This document shows, piece after piece, positions 34,850 to 44,443 of a stretch of DNA of 64,000 nucleotides. The DNA is taken from positions 466,516 to 530,515 of the forward strand of contig JAEURR010000005.1 of NCBI GenBank assembly GCA_016788115.1, in the 5' to 3' direction. A program made the translations under genes and the position numbers. The notes under the pieces are model-generated. The model did not search any database. It worked only from the letters and a program-made list of their open reading frames with translations, and had not been told where the DNA came from. Positions within the stretch are counted from its first letter, which is position 1, and each line of letters starts with the position of its first letter. The DNA is from Chthonomonas sp. (lineage in GTDB: Bacteria > Armatimonadota > Fimbriimonadia > Fimbriimonadales > Fimbriimonadaceae).

Positions 34850-36564
34850 CGCGACACCTCCTCAGATGCCTGCAGGGCGGGGTCCATCAGTAGGCTGTCG
34901 TTGCTCGCGCCAGCTGCGACCATTGGGTATACGTTTTCTTCCATTTCCACAACAAATTCGCACAGAACCGGCCCTCGGTGTGCCCGGGCGGCTTGGATCG
35001 TTGCCTCCAAGTCTTCTTCCTTCGTGCATTGATAGAACTGGATGCCGTACGCCTCGGCAAGTTTGGCGTAGTCGGGATTGCCCATCGCCACGTGACTGTA
35101 GCGATTGTCGTAGAACAACTCTTGCCACTGCCGGACCATGCCGAGGAAGCCGTTGTTGATGAGGCAGATTTTCACGTCGAGCTGGTTCTCCGCGACGGTC
35201 ATCAACTCTTGCAGGGTCATCTGGAACCCGCCGTCGCCGACCACCGCCCAGACTTCTTGATCCGGGCACGCGAATTTCGCGCCCGCTGCGGCAGGGAACC
35301 CAAATCCCATCGTGCCCAGCCCTCCGCTGCTCAGCCATTGGAACGGCCGACGGAACTTGTAGAATTGCGCCGCCCACATCTGGTGCTGCCCCACGTCGGT
35401 GGCGATGATCGCATCGCTGTCCGTGAGCTTGTCTAGTGCGGCCATGACGTGGCGACAGAGGAACTTGCCGTCGCTCGGCAAGGCTAGCGGATACTCCTTT
35501 TGCCAGCCCTTCAGTTCGGCCCACCATTCGGTGTGTTTCTTGGGCTCAGCCGCTTCCAAGAACGCCGGTAACGACTGTGCGAGGTCTCCGTGCACGCGGC
35601 AATAGGTGGTCACCGCCTTGCCAAACTCGCTGTCATCGATGTCGAAGTGGATGATCTTTGCGTTAGGGGCAAAGCCGCGCGTGTTGCCGGTCAGACGGTC
35701 ATCGAACCGGTTCCCGATGCCGATGACCAGGTCGGCATGCTGGACCGCGATCGTGGCCGTCGCTTCGCCGTGCATACCCATCATGCCCAGCGAACGGACA
35801 TCGTGTCGATCGATCGCGCCGAGCCCGAGCAGCGAGTTGATGATCGGCAGGTCGCACTTCTCGGCGAGTTGACGCAGCGCATTGCTGGTTTCGCTCCAAA
35901 CCACGCCTGCGCCAGCGATTGCAACAGGGCGCATGGCCTCGGCGAGCAAGGAGACTGCTTCTTGAACCGAGGCCGTACTTGGCGCACCGGGGAGGTAGTA
36001 TCCCCTGCGCTCGATGGTGCGGGGTGCTGGCGCAGAGGTCGTGGCGAGAAAGACGTCTTTCGGGATGTCCACGTGGACAGGCCCCTTGCGGCCGGTGCGG
36101 GCAAGGTAGAACGCCTCGGCCATTACATATGGGAGGTCGTCCACGTTCGTCACCAGGTAGTTGTGCTTAGTGATTGGGATGGTGATTCCCTGGATGTCGG
36201 TCTCTTGGAACGCATCCTTGCCGATCGCCCACGTGTTCACTTGACCGGTGAGCACGACCATGGGAACCGAATCCATCATCGCGTTGGCGATGCCCGTGAC
36301 GAGGTTGGTCGCGCCGGGGCCGCTGGTGCCCAAACACACCCCGACGCGCCCAGTGGCACGAGCATAACCATCGGCCATGTGCGCGGCACACTGTTCGTGC
36401 CGCACGAGGATATGGCGAATCTGGGGCCAGTGCAGGAATTCGTCGTAGAGCGGCAGGACCACTCCTCCGGGATAACCGAAAAGGGTCTCGACTCCCTCGC
36501 GCACGAGCGATTCCAGCACGATGCGCGCGCCGCTTCTTGTCTGTTGTTCTTCTTCTTCTATCAT
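34846..36564 (-). CDS. ilvB: Acetolactate synthase large (catalytic) subunit
   Basis: The ThDP-dependent enzyme condenses pyruvate with pyruvate or ketobutyrate in the first step of valine and isoleucine synthesis. Features: GVETLFGYPGGVVLPLYDEF (about 16-35), RHEQCAAHMADGYARATG with the catalytic Glu, GTSGPGATNLVTGIANA, and the ThDP/Mg motif VVGDGGFQMTLQELMTVAEN (about 435-454). The 572 residues are normal. A Shine-Dalgarno CAGGAG precedes the ATG. It lies directly behind a leader-peptide attenuator. Confidence 0.96.
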   Translation of the reverse strand: MIEEEEQQTRSGARIVLESLVREGVETLFGYPGGVVLPLYDEFLHWPQIRHILVRHEQCAAHMADGYARATGRVGVCLGTSGPGATNLVTGIANAMMDSVPMVVLTGQVNTWAIGKDAFQETDIQGITIPITKHNYLVTNVDDLPYVMAEAFYLARTGRKGPVHVDIPKDVFLATTSAPAPRTIERRGYYLPGAPSTASVQEAVSLLAEAMRPVAIAGAGVVWSETSNALRQLAEKCDLPIINSLLGLGAIDRHDVRSLGMMGMHGEATATIAVQHADLVIGIGNRFDDRLTGNTRGFAPNAKIIHFDIDDSEFGKAVTTYCRVHGDLAQSLPAFLEAAEPKKHTEWWAELKGWQKEYPLALPSDGKFLCRHVMAALDKLTDSDAIIATDVGQHQMWAAQFYKFRRPFQWLSSGGLGTMGFGFPAAAGAKFACPDQEVWAVVGDGGFQMTLQELMTVAENQLDVKICLINNGFLGMVRQWQELFYDNRYSHVAMGNPDYAKLAEAYGIQFYQCTKEEDLEATIQAARAHRGPVLCEFVVEMEENVYPMVAAGASNDSLLMDPALQASEEVSR

Positions 36565-36627
36565 GGTGCAGTCTCCTGGCCACTTTCTTCGGACCCACCG
36601 GGTGGCGGCGCTGACACCCGGTTCGCC

Positions 36628-36664
36628 AAACAGAAGAGGCCTTCCCGCTCTGGGAAGACCTCTT
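36628..36664 (-). terminator. Attenuator terminator of the ilv operon
   Basis: On the minus strand a 13-bp stem (AAGAGGTCTTCCC with GGGAAGGCCTCTT, one G-U wobble) with a 5-nt loop is followed by the pyrimidine-rich CTGTTT. It sits between the leader peptide and ilvB. Its left arm can instead pair with an upstream segment (see the antiterminator). Confidence 0.8.
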
Positions 36665-36692
36665 TTGTTGAATCGTTGTGTTGTCTTCCCAG
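36650..36692 (-). promoter_or_regulatory. Antiterminator pairing of the ilv attenuator
   Basis: The ten bases immediately after the leader stop codon (36683-36692, CTGGGAAGAC on the minus strand) are perfectly complementary to the left arm and loop of the terminator (36650-36659). Ribosome stalling at the Val/Leu codons would favour this pairing and allow read-through into ilvB. Confidence 0.75.
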
Positions 36693-36833
36693 CTAGGCTT
36701 GTGAGACGGAAAGAAGTACTACGACTACGATGACAACCGACTGGCCAACACGATGCACCGGAGCGAGAGCGTCCAGTCCATAGTTTTTGTCAGCCTGACG
36801 GGTGGTTCGAATGAACATAACCAAACCCATCAT
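36693..36833 (-). CDS. ilv operon leader peptide
   Basis: A 46-codon frame upstream of ilvB, translated on the minus strand. It begins ATG ATG after a GGGAGAGG ribosome binding site, and near the end has the run VVIVVVVLL (nine branched-chain codons in a row: GTT GTC ATC GTA GTC GTA GTA CTT CTT), then SVSQA and TAG. Such a run next to alternative terminator and antiterminator hairpins is the hallmark of transcription attenuation sensing charged tRNA-Val, -Ile and -Leu. The stop directly abuts the antiterminator arm. Confidence 0.85.
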   Translation of the reverse strand: MMGLVMFIRTTRQADKNYGLDALAPVHRVGQSVVIVVVVLLSVSQA

Positions 36834-36865
36834 AGCCTCTCCCGGCGTAAATGCCAAGCACTTTC

Positions 36866-38272
36866 TTACTTTTGTTCAGGAGTTGCGACTTTGGGCGCAG
36901 CGATCGGCAAGATCAGGGACAGAGTTTTTCCACGGACCCACGCTTGGATGCTGACACTGCCTTCCTTCATCGCGCGCAAGCCGCCACCTTGGTCGATCCA
37001 GCCGTCCCCCGTTGCCGACCAGATCACCTCGCTGTTCGGAACGTAGAACCCGCGCTGGGTGAAGACCTTCAGCTGGGAGACAACTCCTGCGGCGAGCGGA
37101 GCCGGAGGCTGAATCTTGTATTCAAGTGGCGAGACGGGAGCCGGTCGGCTGTCAAACCACAGTAGGGCATTGGCAACTTTGCGCTCGGTGCCATCGCTGG
37201 GTCGATTCACGGTGATCCCGTGCAAGTTCAGCGTCGTACTACCGCCGCCATCCAGATTGATCGCATCAGTGCAACTCAGGTTCAGCATGATGTCGGCCAA
37301 TTCCTGGAGCGTGCACCCGTCGCTCATGTCTTGGCGCCCGTCGATGGCGACGAACAGGAACTCACCACGTGCGGTGCGTCCGAGAGCGGTACGAGGATGC
37401 CTCGTGGTGATGAAACCGGCCTTGAACCCTTCCATCTCCGCGGTGATATTGATCGCTCCGCGCGTGATCAGGTTCGGGCCGCCGCCAACCACTTGGTCGA
37501 CCTTTTTCCAATCAAGCCCAGAGGTCTGGCCGATGAGCTTCAGGGGATCACCGGCGCGCAGTCGCTTCGCTTGCGTCGCCTTGGTCCCCCGCGCGACAAG
37601 CACGAATCCGTCCGCAGGCGGAACGTATGCGGTTTGGTTCTCCAGAATCTCGGTAATTGCGACTTCGCGGCTGTCGTTCGGTTTCCATGGGCCGTGATCC
37701 TGCGACTTCACGACGATTGCCGTGAACGGCGCGGAACTGACGACCTGCTTGGCCGACGAGGTGTAGAGAACCAGCATGTTGTCGCCGCACGCCTCGTTCA
37801 GGCCATTGATCTCGATGGAATCACCCGGGGCAATTTCGGCCTTGGCAGTCCATACGCAGCGTGCAGTTGCGCTCGCGCCCTTGCCCCACGCGAAGACGAT
37901 GCGGCGATTATCCGGTCTTGAGAGTAGCTCGCCATCGCGCACCATGAGTCCAAGCGGGTCACCGGTAAACGGGAAAAAGTCGGCGTTGAGGCCCGCGATC
38001 GCGCCGGTTCGCTGGACCATGGCGCTCACGGTCTCGCGGCCGCCGTCCTCGGGTAGCGCGTAAACCGCTCCGCCCGCAACTTCGGGCACCATGCGGATGA
38101 AAGGCGAGCCCGGTGAGTACCGAAGGATGTGGATGAGCCGCGGCGTCAGGAGATCGGTCTGCATCCGATAGCTCAGGCCGGGGCGGAGAAACTTTTCCCA
38201 GATCTGTGCATCTGCCGCAACAGGAATAGCTGTACAGAGCAGTGCGGCGATGAGAGGTTTTTTTAAGCGCAT
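36866..38272 (-). CDS. NAGPA-type phosphodiester glycosidase domain protein
   Basis: A 468-residue exported protein: signal peptide at 1-21 (LIAALLCTAIPVAADA), then a domain of the NAGPA/DUF2233 family (GLNADFFPFTGDPLGLMVRDGELLS; GRTARGEFLFVAIDGRQ; the core DAINLDGGGSTTLNL), and a C-terminal region like a bacterial Ig-type fold (about 385-468). The human homologue removes GlcNAc from a phosphodiester, and bacterial relatives act on phosphodiester-linked sugars in envelopes. The start at 38272 begins the signal peptide and overlaps the LD-carboxypeptidase gene by 10 nt; the longer frame would run inside that gene. Confidence 0.75.
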   Translation of the reverse strand: MRLKKPLIAALLCTAIPVAADAQIWEKFLRPGLSYRMQTDLLTPRLIHILRYSPGSPFIRMVPEVAGGAVYALPEDGGRETVSAMVQRTGAIAGLNADFFPFTGDPLGLMVRDGELLSRPDNRRIVFAWGKGASATARCVWTAKAEIAPGDSIEINGLNEACGDNMLVLYTSSAKQVVSSAPFTAIVVKSQDHGPWKPNDSREVAITEILENQTAYVPPADGFVLVARGTKATQAKRLRAGDPLKLIGQTSGLDWKKVDQVVGGGPNLITRGAINITAEMEGFKAGFITTRHPRTALGRTARGEFLFVAIDGRQDMSDGCTLQELADIMLNLSCTDAINLDGGGSTTLNLHGITVNRPSDGTERKVANALLWFDSRPAPVSPLEYKIQPPAPLAAGVVSQLKVFTQRGFYVPNSEVIWSATGDGWIDQGGGLRAMKEGSVSIQAWVRGKTLSLILPIAAPKVATPEQK

Positions 38273-39195
38273 GGGTTCTCCAAGAAGGTCAGGGTTCCGG
38301 CTTCGGTGTCCATCCGCGCGCGCACTCCAAGCGGGACGCTCAGCATGGTCTTCATGTGCCCGAACGGGAACTTGGTCATGGTGGGGATCCCCAGGGGTTT
38401 GACCCGATCCGCGATGATCGTCTCCCATGGGAGCCCGCCCATGGTGGGGTCGTACCGATCGTTCGTGTTCGTCATTTCGCCAATCACGATGCCGGCGCAC
38501 GACTGCAGAATGCCGGTATTGAGCAGGTGGGTGAACATGGCATCGATCCGATGCGGGTACTCATCCACATCCTCGATGACCAGAATCTTCCCTTGGGTCG
38601 TCAATGGGTCGGGAGTCCCGATCGAGTCGCAAAGCAAGCACAGACAGCCGCCGGTGACTTCGCCTTCGGCCACTCCCGGGACGAGCACCTCGGCGCGCTT
38701 GGCGTCCGTGGGGGTGGTGGCATCGCCTTTCAGCAGGTTGAAGAAACTCTCGTGGACCCACGGCGCACGGTCATAGCTGAGCGTGATCGGCATCGGGGTG
38801 TGGAAAGTCACCAGGCCCCGGCGATTGAGAGCCAAATGCAGCGTGGTGATATCGCTGAACCCCATGAACATCTTCCCGCTTGCGGCCATCTTGTCCAGGT
38901 CGATGTAGGGAAAGAGCCGCGCACAACCGTAACCGCCGCGCGAGCACATGACCGCGCTCACCTCTGGGTCTTCAAATGCGGCCATTAGGTCTGCCGCCCG
39001 TACTTGGTCATCCCCCGCGAGGTAGCCGTTGGAGTCGTAGATGTTCTTCGAGAGTTTCGTTTTGTAGCCGTGAGACTCAATAAGCGCGCAACCGCGCGTG
39101 AGCCGATCTTCATCGATAGCCGACGCGGGAGAGCAAACGGCGATCGTATCACCTGGCTTCAGGGCTCGTGGTTTGATCTTCTCCGACACGGGCAT
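38263..39195 (-). CDS. LD-carboxypeptidase (peptidase family S66)
   Basis: LD-carboxypeptidase removes the terminal D-alanine from cytosolic murein tetrapeptides during recycling. The 310 residues show the S66 pattern: SRGGYGCARLFPYID, the nucleophile Ser in FMGFSDITTLHLAL (about 112-125), the Glu in LVIEDVDEYPHRIDAM (about 215-230) and the His in FPFGHMKTMLSVPLG (about 280-295). A TAAATT box lies 7 nt upstream of the ATG. It overlaps the glycosidase gene downstream, so the two may act together on the envelope. Confidence 0.88.
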   Translation of the reverse strand: MPVSEKIKPRALKPGDTIAVCSPASAIDEDRLTRGCALIESHGYKTKLSKNIYDSNGYLAGDDQVRAADLMAAFEDPEVSAVMCSRGGYGCARLFPYIDLDKMAASGKMFMGFSDITTLHLALNRRGLVTFHTPMPITLSYDRAPWVHESFFNLLKGDATTPTDAKRAEVLVPGVAEGEVTGGCLCLLCDSIGTPDPLTTQGKILVIEDVDEYPHRIDAMFTHLLNTGILQSCAGIVIGEMTNTNDRYDPTMGGLPWETIIADRVKPLGIPTMTKFPFGHMKTMLSVPLGVRARMDTEAGTLTFLENPCA

Positions 39196-39202
39196 ACCGC
39201 TG

Positions 39203-39208
39203 AATTTA
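39203..39208 (-). promoter_or_regulatory. -10-like box TAAATT 7 nt before the LD-carboxypeptidase gene
   Basis: TANNNT hexamer at leaderless spacing with no Shine-Dalgarno between it and the ATG. Confidence 0.5.
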
Positions 39209-39261
39209 CCTGGCCCGTCGGCAGCCCTACGCGCATGTTGCGCCTTCTGCGGTCAAAGTTG

Positions 39262-39267
39262 TACGCT
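39262..39267 (+). promoter_or_regulatory. -10-like box TACGCT 6 nt before the DinB-like gene
   Basis: TANNNT hexamer 6 nt upstream of ATG 39274. It fits the leaderless pattern. Confidence 0.4.
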
Positions 39268-39273
39268 TAGCGC

Positions 39274-39740
39274 ATGCATCCCTACGTCCTTGTCGCCCCG
39301 AGCCTGACGGCGGGCACTCTGGAGCGCCTGCTTCACACGATCCCCGAGGCCCGCTTCCACGAGCGTCCCGACCCAAATCGATTTACCATCATTGAGGAGA
39401 TCGCGCACCTGGCGGATTGGGAGCCGATCTTCCTGGAGCGGATTAAGGGTGCCGCGGAGCAAGACGGCTACGTCGTGACCCCTTACGACGAAAGCGAGCG
39501 GGCCGTTACCCAGCGCTACGCGGACCAGCCGATCTGGCAATCGCTGGAGAAGTTCAGGGTTCAGCGCGAGGCGAACTTGGCGTACTGCCGATCTCTGACC
39601 GAAACTCAGCTCCAGCGGGAAGTCCCCCATCCGAACTTCGGCCCCATGCGAACGATCGACCTGATCGGTTTCATGGGACTACACGATGCGTATCACATCG
39701 AACATTTGACCCACTTCATGGGCGAAAAGCTGGCCGGAAC

Positions 39741-39747
<7 letters not shown>
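39274..39747 (+). CDS. DinB/YfiT-like four-helix protein
   Basis: A 157-residue protein with the DinB superfamily pattern of three metal-binding histidines: IIEEIAHLADWE (His about 45) and LHDAYHIEHLTHF (His about 135-142). Members of this fold include damage-inducible proteins and bacillithiol or mycothiol transferases; the substrate cannot be told. It overlaps ogt by 7 nt, suggesting a joint damage or alkylation response. Confidence 0.75.
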
Positions 39748-41554
<1,807 letters not shown>

Positions 41555-41639
41555 CTTGGTCGGCTTCTGGGACAGTTCGCAGGCTCAAAGAAGCGCAAAT
41601 TTGAACCTAGAACAGAAAATTCTCAAAATTGTTGTCACA

Positions 41640-41778
41640 TTTTGGGGACTCTTTGACCGATAGACCTTTGAAAGGAGATCGCGACTCGGGGAAGCGTAAT
41701 TGCACCGGCCGCGACAACAAAACCGAATACCTGCCGAGTAGCACTTGCTGTCCTCTCCCGCTACTCGGCTATTTTTTT
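41640..41778 (+). ncRNA. Possible small RNA ending at a plus-strand terminator
   Basis: Between two minus-strand genes there is a clear plus-strand terminator: a 9-bp stem GCCGAGTAG/CTACTCGGC (41733-41769) followed by TATTTTTTT (41770-41778). No plus-strand gene precedes it, so a short unannotated transcript may start somewhere in 41600-41700. I could not match it to 6S, SRP, tmRNA or a riboswitch. The hairpin could alternatively end fliT transcripts, though the minus-strand tail is poor in T. The left boundary is a guess. Confidence 0.35.
41733..41778 (+). terminator. Terminator hairpin with T7 tail on the plus strand
   Basis: Stem GCCGAGTAG/CTACTCGGC with a 19-nt loop and a run of seven T. 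The direction is opposite to the genes on both sides. Confidence 0.65.
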
Positions 41779-41791
41779 GCCTCATGACCGG

Positions 41792-42151
41792 TTATCCGGC
41801 CTGCTCAAGCGTTTCCAATTCTTGCTGCTTCGGCGCGTAGGCCTTTCGCCCCCGCATGTCTTCGTAGTGTCCCACGAGCCCCTTCACATTGTCCGTTTGT
41901 GCGGCCTTCAGGGCGACCTTCAGTCGGTCGTCCATTTCCACCGCGGCGTTCAGCTCGCGGATCGCGAGCGGCGAAAGTGAGATCAGCGTCTCCAGCTCGG
42001 CGAGCACAGTCTCCCGCTCGGATAGCAGGGGTGACATCTCGTCAAGTCGGTCGCTCTGGACTGCGGCAAGCAGCGCAAGAGTGAGTCGGCTGTACTGGTC
42101 AATGAGCCGTCGATCCGACGGCAATTCAGGCTGCGTTCGGTTTGGCATCAA
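41792..42151 (-). CDS. FliT-like flagellar export chaperone (tentative)
   Basis: A 119-residue helical protein: LIDQYSRLTLALLAAVQSDRLDEMSPLLSERETVLAELETL followed by a second helical part with ELNAAVEMDDRLKVALK. Size, helix content and position directly after fliS (26-nt overlap) match FliT or related flagellar chaperones, which bind filament cap protein FliD and are too variable to identify by motif. No other flagellar gene is in the window. Confidence 0.55.
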   Translation of the reverse strand: MMPNRTQPELPSDRRLIDQYSRLTLALLAAVQSDRLDEMSPLLSERETVLAELETLISLSPLAIRELNAAVEMDDRLKVALKAAQTDNVKGLVGHYEDMRGRKAYAPKQQELETLEQAG

Positions 42152-42581
42152 GCTCTCCTATGGATCCAGTCCGCTGTTGGCGGTCGAGCTCTACCCAGCT
42201 GCTCCGTAGGTCCTCAAGAACTTTGATGGCCCGGTCAAGCATCTCGGGGTTGTCTTCGATGTTCCCCATCACGAGCTCGTTGTAGGCGTATGAGTAGAGT
42301 GCAAACAGGTTTTGGGCGACCTCGCCACCTCGGTGCATGTCCAGACACGACATCAGTTCGGTCACGATCCGCTGCGCCTTCTGGATGCAGCGATTCTGGT
42401 TGAACGTGTCGCCTGCCACCACCGCTTCACGGCCCTGCTTGACGAAGCGTATCGCCCCATCGTAAAGCATGATCACGAGTTGCAGCGGCGATGCGCTGGT
42501 CACCTGGGTGTTCTGGTACGCGTGAAGGTGTCTCTGGTTCGCCAAAGGATCAGTCCCCGATGAGGTGCCACAGTACGGCAT
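42126..42581 (-). CDS. fliS: Flagellin export chaperone FliS
   Basis: FliS binds the C-terminus of unfolded flagellin before export. The 151 residues show the family pattern: a Tyr-containing start (HLHAYQNTQVTSASPLQLVIMLYDGAIRFVKQG, about 18-51), then NRCIQKAQRIVTELMSCLDMHRGGEVAQNLFALYSYAYNEL and the last helix with VLEDLRSSWVELD. A TAGTTT box lies 9 nt upstream of the ATG. Together with the FliT-like gene it indicates a flagellated organism. Confidence 0.9.
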   Translation of the reverse strand: MPYCGTSSGTDPLANQRHLHAYQNTQVTSASPLQLVIMLYDGAIRFVKQGREAVVAGDTFNQNRCIQKAQRIVTELMSCLDMHRGGEVAQNLFALYSYAYNELVMGNIEDNPEMLDRAIKVLEDLRSSWVELDRQQRTGSIGELDAKPNAA

Positions 42582-42590
42582 GCCTCATTG

Positions 42591-42596
42591 AAACTA
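42591..42596 (-). promoter_or_regulatory. -10-like box TAGTTT 9 nt before fliS
   Basis: TANNNT hexamer at leaderless spacing. It also falls in the last codons of the gene upstream. Confidence 0.35.
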
Positions 42597-42603
42597 TTGG
42601 CGG

Positions 42604-43080
42604 CTACTCCCCATCTCTGGATGGTGGATCGAACACTTTTGGGGTCATCGCGAGCGTGATCGCGACGGTCAGTAGCAAGTACCCCAAAGGAGCTTGCCAG
42701 ACCCACGGCAATGGGAACTCGGGCTTGGCGATCTCGCGCAATTGGTAGCCGAGTGCAAGTTGGTCCAGTCGAAGATATCCGAATATCGCGACGGCGAGTG
42801 ATCCACCCACGAACCCAGTGGCGGCGGGGAGCCCCCCTCGGAGCATCGCATAGACGCCGAAAAGACAGCTTGGTAGGAGCCCAAAAAGACTTGCGCGGAG
42901 CAGCCCGGACAGGGTGTGCAGATCGCCGAACACAATGAACGGCCACACCGCGACGAAGTAGGTCAGGAAGCTGACGGCGACGAAAAACGTACAACCGCCG
43001 AGCATTTGCGTATCCATGTCCGCCTGATGCTTGACCGGCGTTTCGAGCTTCTCATCCGTCTCGAGGGGCTCAAATGCCAC
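42604..43080 (-). CDS. Membrane protein of unknown function
   Basis: A 158-residue protein with four hydrophobic segments (near 27-50, 60-80, 85-105 and 128-148) and a polar N-terminus. I recognise no family. It starts with GTG 5 nt after a TAAAAT box that itself overlaps the stop codon of the upstream polymerase gene, so it may have its own leaderless transcript. It precedes fliS by 22 nt. Confidence 0.6.
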   Translation of the reverse strand: MAFEPLETDEKLETPVKHQADMDTQMLGGCTFFVAVSFLTYFVAVWPFIVFGDLHTLSGLLRASLFGLLPSCLFGVYAMLRGGLPAATGFVGGSLAVAIFGYLRLDQLALGYQLREIAKPEFPLPWVWQAPLGYLLLTVAITLAMTPKVFDPPSRDGE

Positions 43081-43085
43081 GGTTC

Positions 43086-43091
43086 ATTTTA
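43086..43091 (-). promoter_or_regulatory. -10-like box TAAAAT 5 nt before the membrane protein gene
   Basis: TAAAAT overlapping the TAA stop of the Y-family polymerase gene, 5 nt before a GTG start. Confidence 0.4.
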
Positions 43092-44381
43092 GGCGCGGCG
43101 GAACGGGCTTTTGCGCTTGCGGTGGGACTTTTCGCCGCCTTCGTCGAAGAGGGAAGTCTTTTGGAAGGCGATTCGTTCCTCGGCAGTGTCCTTGGCCTGG
43201 TGCATCCCCGCGATGTAGATTGTGTTCTTCCCGAACTTGTGGTTGATGACGTCCACCGCTTGGTTCAGCCTTTCGTTGTCTGGCTGGCCCTCTTCGAAGA
43301 GTGAGAATGTAACTTGCTCGAGCGGTAAGAGTTCGCGAAAGGTGAGTCCGACTTGGGTGGGGACATCGAAGTCTCGCTTTTCCCATAGACGCATTGCCTC
43401 GGAATTGATGCGGACGCTGTCGTGGGTGGGCGAAAGCCGCGTGTGCGCATCCCAGCTGCGGCGTATACCGCGTACGTGGAGGGAGAGCGAGCTCGCGTAG
43501 AGCCCGCTCGCGCGGAGGCGAGCACTCGCCTTTTGGATTAGCCGGAGCATGACTTCGCGCGCTCCCTGATCCGTCCGCAAATCCGGCGGTAAGACGTGGG
43601 AGTGGCCCAGCGATTGGTTCTCGCCGGTCTTGGTTTCGAGCTCGTACCCCCTCAAGAGGTACCACCAACGCTCGCCCCAGATCGAGCCGAAGGCCGCGGT
43701 GAGTTCGGTTCGGCTGAGCTTGATGAGGTCGGCTGCGGAGAAGATTCCTTTCGCATTGAGCCGCGCTTCCATGCGGCGGTTGATCCCCGTGAACTCGGTG
43801 AGTCCGAGCGGCGCGAGCCGGTCCGGAAGCTCGTGACCGTGGATGAATACAAGGCCGTTTGGTTTCTGGAGGTCGGTCGCGAGCTTTGCGAGGAACCCGT
43901 TGGGGGCGACGCCAATGCTGCAGTGAATCGCGGGCGAGACCTGCTCCCAGATCGCTTTCTTCATCCGCATCGCGAGTTTCTCCGCCTCATCGGGTTGCTG
44001 CTCCTTGCCGATCAGCCGAAACTGCATCTCGTCGATGCTGCACACTCGATCGATGGGCAGCACCGTTTCGACCGCATCCAGAATGCGATCGTGGTATTGC
44101 GAATAGATCCGATGCCCGCCAGACACGAGGATGAGCCCGGGACACATCCGCTTGGCATCGCCGATACGGGTACCGGTCTTCACCCCAAACGCCTTAGCTT
44201 CGTAGCTGGCGGCGATGAGGAAGCTCGAATCCGCCTGGACTGCGCAGACACCGACAGGCTTCCCGCGCAACTCGGGCCGCTCTGCCTGCTGGACGCTGGC
44301 AAAGTAGGAGTTTAGGTCGAGAAACATGACTCGCAACGGTCGCGAGTCGATCGTTTCCATCGGTAGACGAATGTCGGCCAC
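43089..44381 (-). CDS. Y-family (lesion-bypass) DNA polymerase
   Basis: A 430-residue UmuC/DinB-type polymerase. The palm motif I is VMFLDLNSYFASVQQAE (Asp about 22), the steric and metal motif is VCSIDEMQF (about 114-122), and the thumb and helix-hairpin-helix part runs through SIGVAPNGFLAKLATDLQKPNGL and LTEFTGINRRMEARLNAKGI. The C-terminal little-finger domain is followed by a basic tail (KSHRKRKSPFRRA) without a clear beta-clamp motif. Such enzymes copy damaged DNA. The GTG start lies 7 nt after a perfect TATAAT; inner starts at residues 8 and 19 are possible. Confidence 0.88.
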   Translation of the reverse strand: MADIRLPMETIDSRPLRVMFLDLNSYFASVQQAERPELRGKPVGVCAVQADSSFLIAASYEAKAFGVKTGTRIGDAKRMCPGLILVSGGHRIYSQYHDRILDAVETVLPIDRVCSIDEMQFRLIGKEQQPDEAEKLAMRMKKAIWEQVSPAIHCSIGVAPNGFLAKLATDLQKPNGLVFIHGHELPDRLAPLGLTEFTGINRRMEARLNAKGIFSAADLIKLSRTELTAAFGSIWGERWWYLLRGYELETKTGENQSLGHSHVLPPDLRTDQGAREVMLRLIQKASARLRASGLYASSLSLHVRGIRRSWDAHTRLSPTHDSVRINSEAMRLWEKRDFDVPTQVGLTFRELLPLEQVTFSLFEEGQPDNERLNQAVDVINHKFGKNTIYIAGMHQAKDTAEERIAFQKTSLFDEGGEKSHRKRKSPFRRA

Positions 44382-44388
44382 TGCCTTG

Positions 44389-44394
44389 ATTATA
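44389..44394 (-). promoter_or_regulatory. -10 box TATAAT 7 nt before the Y-family polymerase gene
   Basis: A perfect TATAAT at leaderless spacing from the GTG start. No good -35 is visible, which may indicate an activated promoter. Confidence 0.55.
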
Positions 44395-44428
44395 CGACCG
44401 CAGTTCGGTTCGGTGGACGTCTGCTGGG

Positions 44429-44434
44429 TACACT
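44429..44434 (+). promoter_or_regulatory. -10-like box TACACT 9 nt before yceD
   Basis: TANNNT hexamer at leaderless spacing, with no Shine-Dalgarno before the ATG. Confidence 0.45.
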
Positions 44435-44443
44435 TTTATCCCC

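Noticed and set aside
36721..36792. Alternative small frame starting at the ATG near 36781 on the minus strand
   Set aside because: It is out of frame with the Val/Leu run, has no Shine-Dalgarno and stops early.
36800..36815. GGTTCGAAT as part of a tRNA T-loop
   Set aside because: No acceptor or anticodon arms around it; it lies in the ilv leader peptide region.
36565..36840. T-box or riboswitch upstream of ilvB
   Set aside because: No T-box conserved sequence was seen; a leader peptide with a Val/Leu run and alternative hairpins explains the region.
41640..41778. 6S RNA, SRP RNA or tmRNA
   Set aside because: No SRP tetraloop motif, no tmRNA tag or tRNA-like ends, and no long closing stem typical of 6S RNA.
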